Assembly: GCA_040877415.1 (NCBI GenBank)
Contig: JBBDNV010000034.1
Location: 1 to 37,528 of the forward strand
DNA: 37,528 bases
Direction: 5' to 3'
Origin: JBBDNV01 sp040877415
GTDB lineage: Bacteria; Planctomycetota; Planctomycetia; Pirellulales; PALSA-1355
The notes beneath the pieces were generated by a model. The model was not told the DNA's origin and did no database searches. It saw only the letters and a list, made by a program, of their open reading frames with translations. Within the stretch, counting starts at the first letter, position 1, and every line of letters starts with the position of its first letter. Shown one piece after another: positions 16,051-25,246 of this stretch. The position numbers were made by a program, and so were the translations under genes.

Positions 16051-18066
16051 TCATGCGCCGCTGGAGGCGGCTTCGGCCGGAACTTTTTCCATGGCCTGCC
16101 ACAACAGCTCGGCCACGTCCATCACTTTCACGTCGCGGTTCCCTTTTTTGGCGTTGATGCCGTCCTCCAGCATCGTCATGCAGAACGGGCAGCCGACCGC
16201 CACCACGTCGGCGCCGGTTTCGAGCGCCTGTCGGGCCCGCTCCTGATTGACGCGCTGATTGGGCGGCTCATCGATGAAACTCATCCCGCCCCCGCCTCCG
16301 CAGCAGAAGCCGTTCGACCGGTTCTGCTCCATTTCCACAGGCGCCCGGCGCGTCGAGATTTGCACCAGTTGCCGCGGCGCGTCGTACACGCCGTTGTGGC
16401 GCCCCAGGTAACAAGGATCGTGAAACGTGACTTTTCGGTCGCCCGGCGCCGGCGCTTTGAGCTTTCCCTGGTCCACCAGCGTCGCCAGAAACTGGCTGTG
16501 GTGATACACCTCGTAGCGGCCGCCCCATTGCGGATACTCGTTCGCCAGCGTGTTGAAGCAGTGCGGGCAGCTCGTGACGATCTTTTTCACGCCGTAGCGG
16601 TCGAGCGTGGCGACGTTTTCCCGGACCAGCGTTTCGAAGAGAAATTCGTTGCCTATGCGCCGCGCCGGATCGCCGGTACACTTCTCCTCGCGGCCCAGGA
16701 TGGCAAACTTCACGCCGGCCCGTTCGAGCAGTTGCGCGAGCGCGCGCACCACCTTTTGATTCCGCTCCACCAGCGCCCCGCCGCAGCCGACCCACAGCAG
16801 CACTTCGGCATCCTTGGCCTCGGCCATCGTCGAAATCTTGAGCCCCTGTGTCCAATCGACGCGCGAAAAGGCCGTGCCGCGCAGCGGGTGCCCGCGCGTC
16901 TCGAGCGACGTGAGAGCCTGCTGCATCGTGTCGGGAAACTCGGCGTCCTCCATGACCAGGTAGCGCCGCGTATCGACGATCTTGGGCATCTGCTCGATCG
17001 ACACCGGGCAAGCCTCGACGCAGGCCGCGCACGTGGTGCATTGCCACAGCGCATCGGCGCTCAGAGCGGGCGTCGCGCCGACGTACGATTCGGCGAAATC
17101 GCCGCCGCCGTGCATTCGCCGTTGCAGGTCGAGAATGATGTCGCGCGGCGAAAGCGTCTTGCCGACCCGGTTGGCCGGGCAAACCGCCGTACATCGTCCG
17201 CATTCGGTGCAGGCGTCTAAATCGAGCAGATCTTTCCACGTGAAACCGGCCAGCGAGTTGATCCCCAGCTTTTCGTCCTTCTCGAAGTCGAGCCGCCCTA
17301 GCGAGGCACCGATGGGCGCGAGTCGGGCCGTGTAGACGTTAAGCGTCGATGTCACGACGTGGGCCATCTTGGTAAACGGCGCCCAGGCCAGGAATCCGAA
17401 CACCAACAGCAAGTGCGTCCACCACGTGAAGCGGTGGGCCGTTTCCATCGTTTCGACGCTCAGCCACGGACGCGAGGCCGCGGCCACCAGGTTGCCCAGC
17501 GGCGACCACGCCCCCCAAGGATCGTCCGTGGCCGCGATCCGCCAGCCTTCGACCAGAAAGCCGCTCGCCAGAATTGCGAAAATGACGACCAGGATCGCCG
17601 ACGCTTCCTTGGTGTAGACGAGCTGCTTGGGCCGGGCGATCCAGCGCCTGGCGGCGGCCATGCAGGTGCCGATGATCGCCAACGCGCCCAGGACGTCGAC
17701 CGCCAACGACTGAAAATACAAATAGAACCGCCCCCGCATGATCGGTATGCCGAAGTCGTAGTCCACGAGCACCACGACCGTGGCGATGAACAGCACGACA
17801 AATCCCCAAAAGATCATCGCGTGAAACGAGCCGGGGTAGGCCTTGCGCCACGTGCGCAATTGCAGCACGGCATAGCGAACGAGCAACCCAAGTCGCTCAA
17901 GCGGCCGATCAAAACGAGGTTCGCTCGACCCGCGCCGCCAAACCCGCGCGCGGCGATAAAACCCATAAGCGGCCACCGCCACCGTGGGCACCAGCAGCGC
18001 GTACATCACCCACGCATGGTCGATGTTCCAAAAAACCTGGCGCGTCGCTTGCTCGGGGTCGTTCAT
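16051..18066 (-). CDS. Membrane Fe-S oxidoreductase, ETF:quinone type (EMO-like)
   Basis: This 671-residue protein combines an N-terminal NarI-like membrane part (about five helices, residues about 15-250), a ferredoxin-like double [4Fe-4S] domain (CTECGRCTAVCP near residue 284 and CTTCAACVEACP near 342), and two CCG-type cysteine domains as in heterodisulfide reductase HdrD. The last of these carries CCGGGGGMSF near residue 586. Proteins of this design next to etfBA are known as ETF:(mena)quinone oxidoreductases, which move electrons from reduced EtfAB into the membrane quinone pool. The start ATG (18066) overlaps the etfA stop by four bases (ATGA), indicating translational coupling, so the 24 in-frame codons upstream are not used. 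The acyl-CoA dehydrogenase genes follow. Confidence 0.88.
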   Translation of the reverse strand: MNDPEQATRQVFWNIDHAWVMYALLVPTVAVAAYGFYRRARVWRRGSSEPRFDRPLERLGLLVRYAVLQLRTWRKAYPGSFHAMIFWGFVVLFIATVVVLVDYDFGIPIMRGRFYLYFQSLAVDVLGALAIIGTCMAAARRWIARPKQLVYTKEASAILVVIFAILASGFLVEGWRIAATDDPWGAWSPLGNLVAAASRPWLSVETMETAHRFTWWTHLLLVFGFLAWAPFTKMAHVVTSTLNVYTARLAPIGASLGRLDFEKDEKLGINSLAGFTWKDLLDLDACTECGRCTAVCPANRVGKTLSPRDIILDLQRRMHGGGDFAESYVGATPALSADALWQCTTCAACVEACPVSIEQMPKIVDTRRYLVMEDAEFPDTMQQALTSLETRGHPLRGTAFSRVDWTQGLKISTMAEAKDAEVLLWVGCGGALVERNQKVVRALAQLLERAGVKFAILGREEKCTGDPARRIGNEFLFETLVRENVATLDRYGVKKIVTSCPHCFNTLANEYPQWGGRYEVYHHSQFLATLVDQGKLKAPAPGDRKVTFHDPCYLGRHNGVYDAPRQLVQISTRRAPVEMEQNRSNGFCCGGGGGMSFIDEPPNQRVNQERARQALETGADVVAVGCPFCMTMLEDGINAKKGNRDVKVMDVAELLWQAMEKVPAEAASSGA

Positions 18067-19031
18067 TGGTTGCGGCTCAGTCGGTCGCGCAGGGGGCCGA
18101 CGACCTTCTGATAATCTTCGACCAGGCCGAAGCGGCAATGCTTGAAGATCGGCGCGTCGGCGTCGTGATTGATCGCCGAAATCACCTTCGAGTCGGCGAT
18201 GCCCATGATGTGCTGGCTCGCGCCGGAAATGGCAATCGCGATGTACAGCTCGGGCGCGACTTTCTTGCCGGTCTGTCCGACCTGCCAGGAGGGGGGCACC
18301 CAGCCGGCATCGCAGGCGGCCCGCGAGGCCGCCATCTGGGCCCCGATCACGTCGGCCAGCGCCTGCAATTGGGCGAACGGCTCGGGCCCGCCCAATCCGC
18401 GGCCGCCGGAGACAATCAACCGCGCGTCTTCCAGGCGCACACCCGACTTGGCCTCAACCTGCCGAGCGACGACTTGAACGCGCGCGTCGGCCGGTAAGTC
18501 GAGCGATACTTTTTCCACTTCGCCGGCCGGCCGGCCGCTGGCTTCGGCCGGAGCCATGGCCCGGGCACGGACCCAGACCACGCCGGGGGCTCGCCGTAGC
18601 GCGATCACCGCCGTGGCTTTTCCGCCGTAAACGCCGCGCGTCACGCGCAACTGCCCGCCCGCGACCGCAACGTCGACCGCATCGCCCGCCGCGCTTCCGC
18701 CCAAACGATGAGCCAGCCGCGGCGCCAGTTCCTGGCTGTAGGTGTCGTTGCCCAAGAGCACCGCCCGGGGCGCCAGTCGCTTGGAAAGCGTCGCCAGCGC
18801 GGTCAGAAATGTCTCGGGGTTATATTCGGCCAACAGCGGACCGTCGGCAATCGCCACGCTGTCGGCCGCGGCGGCGGCTCCGGCAACAAGCGCATCGTCG
18901 GCCGGCCCGAGCACGACGGCCCGCAACTTTCCGCCCAGACTGTCCGCCAGTCGGCGCCCCGCGCCCAAAATGCCCTGCGCGGCCCGATCGAACCCGGCCC
19001 AACCCAACAACGAGCAAACTACGTCTGGCAC
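18063..19031 (-). CDS. etfA: Electron transfer flavoprotein alpha subunit
   Basis: This 322-residue EtfA/FixB-family subunit carries the redox-active FAD of the ETF heterodimer. The C-terminal FAD domain is clear: 'SGGRGLGG', 'VGQTGKKVAPELYIAIAISG', then A-S-Q-H and 'SKVISAINHDADAPIF'. The N-terminal domain is a nucleotide-binding-like fold with more divergent sequence. Translation probably starts at GTG 19031, 25 bp after the etfB stop; the ribosome site is weak. A perfect palindrome (AAGGGGCCCCTT, 19047-19058) overlaps the etfB stop. The 3' end overlaps the Fe-S oxidoreductase start by four bases, so EtfA and its membrane acceptor should be made together. Confidence 0.93.
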   Translation of the reverse strand: MPDVVCSLLGWAGFDRAAQGILGAGRRLADSLGGKLRAVVLGPADDALVAGAAAAADSVAIADGPLLAEYNPETFLTALATLSKRLAPRAVLLGNDTYSQELAPRLAHRLGGSAAGDAVDVAVAGGQLRVTRGVYGGKATAVIALRRAPGVVWVRARAMAPAEASGRPAGEVEKVSLDLPADARVQVVARQVEAKSGVRLEDARLIVSGGRGLGGPEPFAQLQALADVIGAQMAASRAACDAGWVPPSWQVGQTGKKVAPELYIAIAISGASQHIMGIADSKVISAINHDADAPIFKHCRFGLVEDYQKVVGPLRDRLSRNQ

Positions 19032-19056
19032 GGCACGTCTTTCAACAAGGGGCCCC

Positions 19057-19857
19057 TTACATCGAGCGAATGATATCCGTCACGCGTCGGGCGAACTCGT
19101 CGATCTTGGCTTCCAGCGTATCGCCCTCGATGAATTCGCATCGCGATTCCTTCTGCGGAATGAACAGCTCGGCCACCTGGTAATAGCTGTTGGCCGTGCC
19201 AGGATCGATGCCCAGCTCGGCCAAGGTCCACTTCACGAGCGGCTTGCGGTACGACTGCATCACGTCGCGCGTTTTGGGAATGCGGGGCACGTTCTTGTCG
19301 TGGTTTGTAATCGAGAGCACGACGGGCGTCGCGGCCTCGATGGTTTCCCAGCCGCTGTCGATCTGGCGTTTGACCCGCACCGTGCCGGCGGCCGAAGCGG
19401 GCTCGAACGACTCGGCAAACGAGACGCACGGCAGTCCGAGCTCTTCGGCCAGCAGGCCGCCCGTTTGGCCGGCGCCCCAGTCGCCCGCTTCGCGCCCGAC
19501 CATGACTACGTCCACGTCGCCGAGCTTGCGAATCGCGGCGGCGAGCGTCCGCGCCACGAACAGCGGATCGGGATTCGCGGCCGCGTCGTTCACCACCAGC
19601 ACGGCTTCGTCGGCGCGTAGCGCCATCGCCTTGCGCAGCACGTCTTCGGCCCCTTCCGGCCCGCAGGTGATCGCCGTGATCTTGCCGCCGTGCGCGTCGC
19701 GGATTTGCAGGGCCGTTTCCAGCGCGTTCTCGCAAAAGATGTTGGTCACCAGGTTGGCGCTGCCCCGCTCGGCTTCGCGCTTTTCGCCGTCCACGCGAAA
19801 ATCTCGCGCCGGAATCTCCGGATCGAGGATCTGCTTCAAGCAAACGACGATATTCAT
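19057..19857 (-). CDS. etfB: Electron transfer flavoprotein beta subunit
   Basis: This 266-residue EtfB/FixA-family subunit pairs with EtfA and binds AMP or a second FAD. Family marks are the start MNIVVCLKQILDPEIP, 'ITAITCGPEGAEDVLRKAMA' and 'VDVVMVGREAGDWGAGQTGG'. ATG 19857 gives the canonical N-terminus; eight more in-frame codons upstream are not needed. It lies 36 bp after the TetR gene and 25 bp before etfA, so all are likely on one transcript. A short hairpin-prone sequence (GGCACGGCGTGCC) sits in the tetR-etfB gap and might modulate expression. Confidence 0.93.
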   Translation of the reverse strand: MNIVVCLKQILDPEIPARDFRVDGEKREAERGSANLVTNIFCENALETALQIRDAHGGKITAITCGPEGAEDVLRKAMALRADEAVLVVNDAAANPDPLFVARTLAAAIRKLGDVDVVMVGREAGDWGAGQTGGLLAEELGLPCVSFAESFEPASAAGTVRVKRQIDSGWETIEAATPVVLSITNHDKNVPRIPKTRDVMQSYRKPLVKWTLAELGIDPGTANSYYQVAELFIPQKESRCEFIEGDTLEAKIDEFARRVTDIIRSM

Positions 19858-19893
19858 GATCGCTTTGGTTGGGTCAGGCACGGCGTGCCCGAC

Positions 19894-20505
19894 CTACGGG
19901 CAACCCTGTTTCAGCAGCCCGCCGCCGACGATATTCGTAATCTCCTCGACGACCTCGGCGCCGGAGAGCCGGCCGTCGGGCCGATACCAGCGCGGCAACC
20001 ACAGCAGCGTGCCGAAGAGGCCGAAGGTCGCCACGGTGCTGTTCACGTCGCGCAGTCGGCCGTCGGCGCGCAGTGCTTCGAGCGTGTCGCGCACGAAATC
20101 GAAATACACGCGCTTGCGGTCCAGAATCAGCTTGCGATGCTTCGGCTTGAGCCCTTCAATCTCGTCGGTCAGGAGCGTGATTGCCTTGTTCCCTTCGGTC
20201 AAAAGCTGGCCGTGGCAGGCGATGATGCACTTGAGCCGCTGTTCGGGGTCGGCCAACTGGCGCGAAGGCTCGATGACATTCGTTTCGAGCCACTCCATCG
20301 CCATGTTGATGATGGCAAACAACAGGTCTTCCTTGCTCTCGATGTAGTAGTACAGCCCGGCCTTGGTCAGATCCATCGCCGCCGCGATGTTGCTCATGCT
20401 CGTGGCGTCGAAGCCCTGCTCGTGGAAGATTTCAGCGGCCTTGGTGTAGATCTCGACCGTGCGGTCGCACTCGGGAGCAATGGCGGGTTTCTTGGGGTTT
20501 TTCAA
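19894..20505 (-). CDS. TetR-family repressor of the etf/acyl-CoA operon
   Basis: This one-domain regulator (203 residues from TTG 20505) has the TetR helix-turn-helix at residues about 15-62: 'EIYTKAAEIFHEQGFDATSM', 'NIAAAMDLTKAGLYYYIESK' and 'EDLL'. The C-terminal ligand domain resembles those of fatty-acid responsive TetR proteins ('KAITLLTDEIEGLKPKHRK', 'VYFDFVRDTLEAL'). No in-frame ATG exists near the expected start; TTG 20505 gives normal family length and leaves the 18-bp palindrome (20548-20565) outside the gene. It heads the operon of etfBA, the membrane oxidoreductase and two acyl-CoA dehydrogenases, so it most likely represses them until an acyl-CoA binds. The inducer is inferred from context only. 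Confidence 0.85.
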   Translation of the reverse strand: MKNPKKPAIAPECDRTVEIYTKAAEIFHEQGFDATSMSNIAAAMDLTKAGLYYYIESKEDLLFAIINMAMEWLETNVIEPSRQLADPEQRLKCIIACHGQLLTEGNKAITLLTDEIEGLKPKHRKLILDRKRVYFDFVRDTLEALRADGRLRDVNSTVATFGLFGTLLWLPRWYRPDGRLSGAEVVEEITNIVGGGLLKQGCP

Positions 20506-20542
20506 GGCATGCGTCTCGCAAGGGATTTGGCTCAGCGCTTCA

Positions 20543-20565
20543 ATTCTACCGACCGTCCGGTTAGT
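20543..20565 (-). promoter_or_regulatory. Probable TetR operator overlapping a promoter
   Basis: Plus-strand bases 20548-20565 read ACCGACCGTCCGGTTAGT, an imperfect palindrome with 14 of 18 positions symmetric (AC..ACCG..CGGT..GT). It directly adjoins TAGAAT on the minus strand (complement of 20543-20548), a plausible -10 box, about 40 bp before the TTG start of tetR. A dimeric TetR protein bound here would block the -35/-10 spacer, as in classic autorepression. No other copy was noticed in the window. Confidence 0.6.
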
Positions 20566-21247
20566 AAATCCCACCGCCGCGCCGCCGTCAAGAGGCGCGC
20601 TCGCCCGCCGCGCGCACAAATGGCCGTTTTTCCCGATAAACCATGGAAATTCCGGGTCGGCCTATCGGAATTTTGGGCCCGCGCCGCCACCCGCGCAGCA
20701 AAAAGCCCGACGGCAGCGAGAAACAACTCTGGCGACAGGATAGAGTCCGCTGCGCGTCGGGCCTGAACCGCACCGTACTCTCCGGCGCGTTCGTGTGTGT
20801 CAGTGTCGAGGCAAACTGCATGCCGGCGATCGATTGAGCGCGCCGCGACCGCGAGCGCAAGTGCTTCGCACCGCTAGCATTGAAGAAGCGCGGGACCGCA
20901 GTCGCGCGGAATTCCCGCCGTGCAAGGAGCCCAGAGAATTGTCGTCATGCTGACGACATACCGTCGTCAGTCGGCCCGCGGTCCACGCGAAAGCCCCTTG
21001 TTCGACCTGCACACGGCGCGCTTGCGTACGGCGTTGCAAGCCGGATGCCGCCAGCGCCGCCGTTCCGCACGACGCCGAGCACGACGCTTGGCGGTTGGGG
21101 TACGGCAGCGGGTTGCTGAACCAAATAGCGATCGCGCCTGTCCAAAAGGCGGCCCGGCCAGCTCGCCTGTCGGTGCCGGGCCGGGCCGTGATATACTCGC
21201 CACAGGCGGCCGCGCCCGACCCGATAGTCGCCGCCCCCTTTCATTCC
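20566..21247. other. Long intergenic region with alternative hairpins
   Basis: About 680 bp without a convincing gene. It holds a three-armed inverted repeat at 20940-20969 and a TATACT -10-like hexamer at 21192-21197, about 50 bp before the amidotransferase start. Several open frames cross the region but have no family resemblance or ribosome site. Confidence 0.4.
20940..20969. repeat. Three-armed inverted repeat
   Basis: GTCGTCA (20941-20947), TGACGAC (20951-20957) and GTCGTCA (20963-20969) allow two mutually exclusive hairpins sharing the central arm. The first is a perfect 8-bp repeat (TGTCGTCA-TGC-TGACGACA, 20940-20958). It could be an operator pair or an RNA switch; there is no further evidence. 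Confidence 0.45.
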
Positions 21248-21859
<612 letters not shown>

Positions 21860-21869
21860 AGCATCGACC

Positions 21870-23102
21870 ATGCTGAGCGTCGACGAAGCTTTGCAACACG
21901 TACTCGCCCAAGCGAGGTGTCGACCGGCCGCGGACTGCCCGATCCGCGACGCGCTGGGTCTCGTGTTGGCCGAAGACGTCACGAGCGACGTCGACTCGCC
22001 CCCGCACGACAAATCGGTCGTCGACGGCTACGCCGTCATGGCCGCCGATCTTGCCGACGGACAAGCCGATTTCGACGTGCTGGAAGAAGTCACCGCCGGC
22101 GCCGTGCCGCATCGCGCGGTTACGCGCGGCACGAGCGTCCTCGTGATGACCGGCGCGCCGATCCCCGACGGCGCCGACGCGGTCGTCATGATCGAGCAGG
22201 CCGAGCCGATTGACGGCCGTGGGCAGGGCGGCCGCGTGCGCCTTCGGGTCCAGCGCGTGGCGGCCGGGCAGAATATCATGCGCCGCGCGGCCTCGATGGC
22301 CCGCGGCGATCGCGTTTTGTCGGTCGGACACGAATTGCGCGCGATCGAAATCGGCATGCTGGCCGAGGTCGGCCGTGCGCACGTTCGCGCCGTGCCCCGG
22401 CCGACGCTCGCCGTTCTGGCCACCGGCAATGAGCTCGTGCCGGTTTCCGTCGTGCCCGAGGCCGGACAGATTCGCAACAGCAACGGCCCGATGCTCGCCG
22501 CCGCGGCGCGGTCGGCCGGCGCGATCGGCATCGATCTGGGAATCGCTCGCGACGAACCCCAGGAGCTCACGAAGACAATTGCCTACGGACTGACGTTCGA
22601 CGTGCTGGTCGTTTCCGGCGGCGTGTCGGCCGGCGTGCTCGACCTGGTGCCCGGCGTGCTCGAATCGCTGGGCGTGCGGCAAGTGTTTCACAAAGTGAGC
22701 ATCAAGCCGGGCAAGCCGCTGTGGTTTGGCGTGCTGGCCGGCGAGTCGGATGACAGGCTGGTGTTCGGTTTGCCGGGCAACCCGGTCAGCAGCCTGGTAG
22801 GTTTCGAATTGTTCGTGCGGCCGGCAATCGCGCGATTGGCCGGCCGAGCCACCGGCGCGCTCGAAGAAACCAGCGCGAAGCTCGCCGTCGAGCACGCGCA
22901 TCGCGGTAATCGGCCGACGTATCATCCGGCCCGGCTGGCTATCGTCGACGGGCAACCCACCGTCGAGCCCGTCGGCTGGCAAGGCTCAGGCGATCTGACC
23001 GCGCTGGCCTGCGCCAACGCATTGGCCTGTTTTCCCGCCGGCGATCGCACGTACCCGGCCGGCGAAACGATCCGCGTGCTGCGGCTGCCGAATGTGACTT
23101 GA
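21870..23102 (+). CDS. moeA: Molybdopterin molybdenumtransferase MoeA
   Basis: This 410-residue enzyme inserts molybdate into adenylylated molybdopterin, the last step of molybdenum cofactor synthesis. Domain order follows MoeA: an N-terminal segment ('VDEALQHVLAQ', 'SPPHDKSVVDGYAV'); the small beta domain ('VTAGAVPHRAV', 'VMTGAPIPDGADAVVMIEQ'); the MoCF/MogA-like domain ('VLATGNELVPV', 'QIRNSNGPML', 'VVSGGVSAGVLD', 'KPGKPLWFGV', 'VFGLPGNPVSSLVGFE'); and a C-terminal beta domain. All substrate-binding signatures are intact. ATG 21870 is 10 bp after the amidotransferase stop, so both are probably one transcript. A MITE-like palindromic element begins 28 bp after the stop. Confidence 0.95.
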   Translation: MLSVDEALQHVLAQARCRPAADCPIRDALGLVLAEDVTSDVDSPPHDKSVVDGYAVMAADLADGQADFDVLEEVTAGAVPHRAVTRGTSVLVMTGAPIPDGADAVVMIEQAEPIDGRGQGGRVRLRVQRVAAGQNIMRRAASMARGDRVLSVGHELRAIEIGMLAEVGRAHVRAVPRPTLAVLATGNELVPVSVVPEAGQIRNSNGPMLAAAARSAGAIGIDLGIARDEPQELTKTIAYGLTFDVLVVSGGVSAGVLDLVPGVLESLGVRQVFHKVSIKPGKPLWFGVLAGESDDRLVFGLPGNPVSSLVGFELFVRPAIARLAGRATGALEETSAKLAVEHAHRGNRPTYHPARLAIVDGQPTVEPVGWQGSGDLTALACANALACFPAGDRTYPAGETIRVLRLPNVT

Positions 23103-23130
23103 GAGCGCCTGTGCGGGAATCTACTAAAAA

Positions 23131-23365
23131 TAACCCGACGCGCAAGCGAGGGAAGCAAGAGTTCACCCAGTTCGCGCGGTCGCCCTCGCTTGCGCGTTTT
23201 GATGTTGCGCATCGTGTCTTAGCCCCCGGCTTTGCCGGGGGATCGCCGTCGTTGAGGATTCGGCGCGCGGTAGCCGTCATTTGCGAAGAATCCCCCGGCA
23301 AAGCCGGGGGCTAACGGTTGGCGTCAACGAACAATGTGCAACATCAAAACTTGCGCGTCGGGTTA
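23131..23365. mobile_element. MITE-like nested palindromic element
   Basis: This 235-bp element is bounded by perfect 16-bp terminal inverted repeats, TAACCCGACGCGCAAG at 23131-23146 and its complement at 23350-23365. Inside are further perfect inverted pairs: 23197-23208 with 23338-23349 (12 bp), 23219-23243 with 23290-23314 (25 bp), and 23139-23152 with 23183-23196 (14 bp). It has no coding potential. It fills most of the gap between moeA and lnt and would fold into a very stable cruciform or RNA. This resembles non-autonomous miniature elements; no target-site duplication is obvious. Confidence 0.7.
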
Positions 23366-23442
23366 GTACCCGTTTTCCCAAATCGCCCCAGTCACATACC
23401 CGCTCTGGGCAAACCTGGAGAATCCGCCTACTCTAAAGAGAT

Positions 23443-25128
23443 ATGGGAACCGCGCAAATCTCGGCCCGAAGCGGAGTGCGCGCATCGCGCGCGACGAATG
23501 ACGACGTCGCCCCTGGTCGCGCGACGTGGTGGCGATCGACGTTGGCCGTCGCGCTCTTTGGCCAATTGCTGTTGTGGGCCGCATTGCCGCCGCTCACTTG
23601 GGCTCCTTTGGCCTGGTTGGCGCCCGTGCCTTGGGTGATGCTCGTCGGGCGCGATGCGCTCGTGGGCAAGCGCCCTTACGCGGCACTTTGGTTTTCGAGT
23701 TTCGTGTTTTACCTGGCGGCCTTGTATTGGGTCACGCTGCCGCATTGGGCCACCAGCATCGGTTGGGTCGCCGTATCGTTTTACCTCGCGCTGTATTTCC
23801 CCCTTTTCATCGGCCTCAGCCGCGTGGCGGTACACGCGCTGGGCGTTTCCGCGCTGCTGGCGGCGCCGGTCGTTTGGACGGGATTGGAGCTGGCGCGGGC
23901 TCACATGCTCACCGGTTTCGGCATGGCCGCGCTTGGGCATACGCAGTACCAGTGGGTGGAGCTCTTGCAGATCAGCGACGTCGTAGGCGGTTACGGCGTG
24001 AGCTTCCTGATCGTTTTTGTCGCCGCCTGCGTGGCCCGCATGCTTCCCAGCGAACGCGCAAAGCGCGCGTGGTGCTGGTGGCCGGCGATGCCGCTGGTCG
24101 CGGCGCTTGCCGCCGTATTGGCCTACGGCCATTGGCGCGCCGGCCAGCCGGCGACCGAGCCGGGCCCCAAGGTGGCGCTCGTGCAGGGCTCGATCGACAT
24201 CGACATGAAATACGATCCGACCGAAGCCGACCGGATCGTCGACGAGTACTACGGTCTGTCGCGGCGGGCCGTGCGGGAACACGCCGACTTGGATCTGGTC
24301 GTCTGGCCCGAGACGATGTTTCGCGACCCCTGGCTCACCTTCGACAAGGATTTCGAACCCCCCGAGGGCGCGAATTGGACCGTCGAGGAAGCCGAAGCCA
24401 CGAGCCGCCGCAACATTAAGCGCCTGGTCAAGTCGCTGGGTGTGCCGTTCCTGCTGGGCGTCGACACCTGGCACCACCGGCCCGACGGACTGGATCACTT
24501 CAACACGGCCTTGCTCGCCGACCGCGAGGGAAACGTGCTGGGCCGCTACGACAAATGTCATCTCGTGCCGTTCGGCGAATACGTGTTCTTTGCCGAAACA
24601 TTTCCCTGGCTCTACAAGCTCACGCCGTTGGCCGGCGGTTCCAAGGCCGGCGCCGGGCCGCGGTCGATCGAGCTCGCCGGCGTCCGCTACGCGCCCAACA
24701 TTTGCTACGAAAACACCGTCCCGCACCTCATCCGCGCACAAATCTCCCAATTGCGATCCGAGGGGCGCGAGCCCGACGTACTGGTGAACTTGACCAACGA
24801 CGGCTGGTTTTGGGGCTCGTCCGAGTTGGACATGCACCTGGCCTGCGCCGTGTTTCGGGCCATCGAGTGCCGCAAGCCGTTCTTGATCGCCGCCAATACC
24901 GGCTTTTCGGCGTCGATCGACTCCTGCGGCCGAATTCTGGCACAGGGGCCGCGCCGGGCCACCGACGTGATTGTCGGTCGAGCCTCGATCGATCGCCGGC
25001 ACAGCCTGTATCTCGACTTCGGCGACACGTTGGCCGGGGTGTGTCTTACCGCCACCTTCGGTCTGGCCGTGGTGGGACTTTGGAAGTGGCGCGGGGAGCG
25101 GAAATCACGCGCCGCGGCAAACCGTTAG
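23443..25128 (+). CDS. lnt: Apolipoprotein N-acyltransferase
   Basis: This 561-residue integral membrane enzyme adds the third acyl chain to the lipidated cysteine of lipoproteins. The N-terminal half has about six to seven helices ('LFGQLLLWAALPPLTWAPLA', 'FYLALYFPLFIGLSRVAVHA', 'SFLIVFVAACVARM'). The periplasmic nitrilase-like domain carries the full catalytic triad: Glu290 in 'VVWPE', Lys371 in 'YDKCHLVPFGEYVFF' and Cys421 in 'APNICYENTVPHL', followed by 'LVNLTNDGWFWGSSE'. A hydrophobic C-terminal helix closes the protein. It is somewhat longer than the roughly 510-residue E. coli enzyme. Its substrates would include the TPR lipoprotein at 12609. It stands alone after the palindromic element. 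Confidence 0.93.
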   Translation: MGTAQISARSGVRASRATNDDVAPGRATWWRSTLAVALFGQLLLWAALPPLTWAPLAWLAPVPWVMLVGRDALVGKRPYAALWFSSFVFYLAALYWVTLPHWATSIGWVAVSFYLALYFPLFIGLSRVAVHALGVSALLAAPVVWTGLELARAHMLTGFGMAALGHTQYQWVELLQISDVVGGYGVSFLIVFVAACVARMLPSERAKRAWCWWPAMPLVAALAAVLAYGHWRAGQPATEPGPKVALVQGSIDIDMKYDPTEADRIVDEYYGLSRRAVREHADLDLVVWPETMFRDPWLTFDKDFEPPEGANWTVEEAEATSRRNIKRLVKSLGVPFLLGVDTWHHRPDGLDHFNTALLADREGNVLGRYDKCHLVPFGEYVFFAETFPWLYKLTPLAGGSKAGAGPRSIELAGVRYAPNICYENTVPHLIRAQISQLRSEGREPDVLVNLTNDGWFWGSSELDMHLACAVFRAIECRKPFLIAANTGFSASIDSCGRILAQGPRRATDVIVGRASIDRRHSLYLDFGDTLAGVCLTATFGLAVVGLWKWRGERKSRAAANR

Positions 25129-25216
25129 CCGGCCGCCAGCACCCCGCGCCAAATGCCCGCACAAGCGTCACAACTCGACCTATAGCCCGCATTTTACCGA
25201 GATTTATACTTCGTGA

Positions 25217-25246
25217 TTGACTTGGTAAATCGCTCGCAATTATACT
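25217..25246 (+). promoter_or_regulatory. Sigma70-type promoter of the mre-like cluster
   Basis: TTGACT (25217-25222) and TATACT (25241-25246) are separated by 18 bp; both hexamers match consensus at five of six positions. Transcription from about 25253 would give a leader of about 160 bases before ATG 25412. It is the best promoter match noticed in the window. Confidence 0.65.

Noticed and set aside
19047..19058. Palindrome AAGGGGCCCCTT at the etfB stop as a regulatory site
   Set aside because: It is short, GC-rich and overlaps the stop codon; the simplest explanation is chance within a small gap.
20566..21247. Open frames of 60-150 codons in the region before the amidotransferase
   Set aside because: They are Arg-rich and low-information, have no ribosome sites and overlap one another on both strands.
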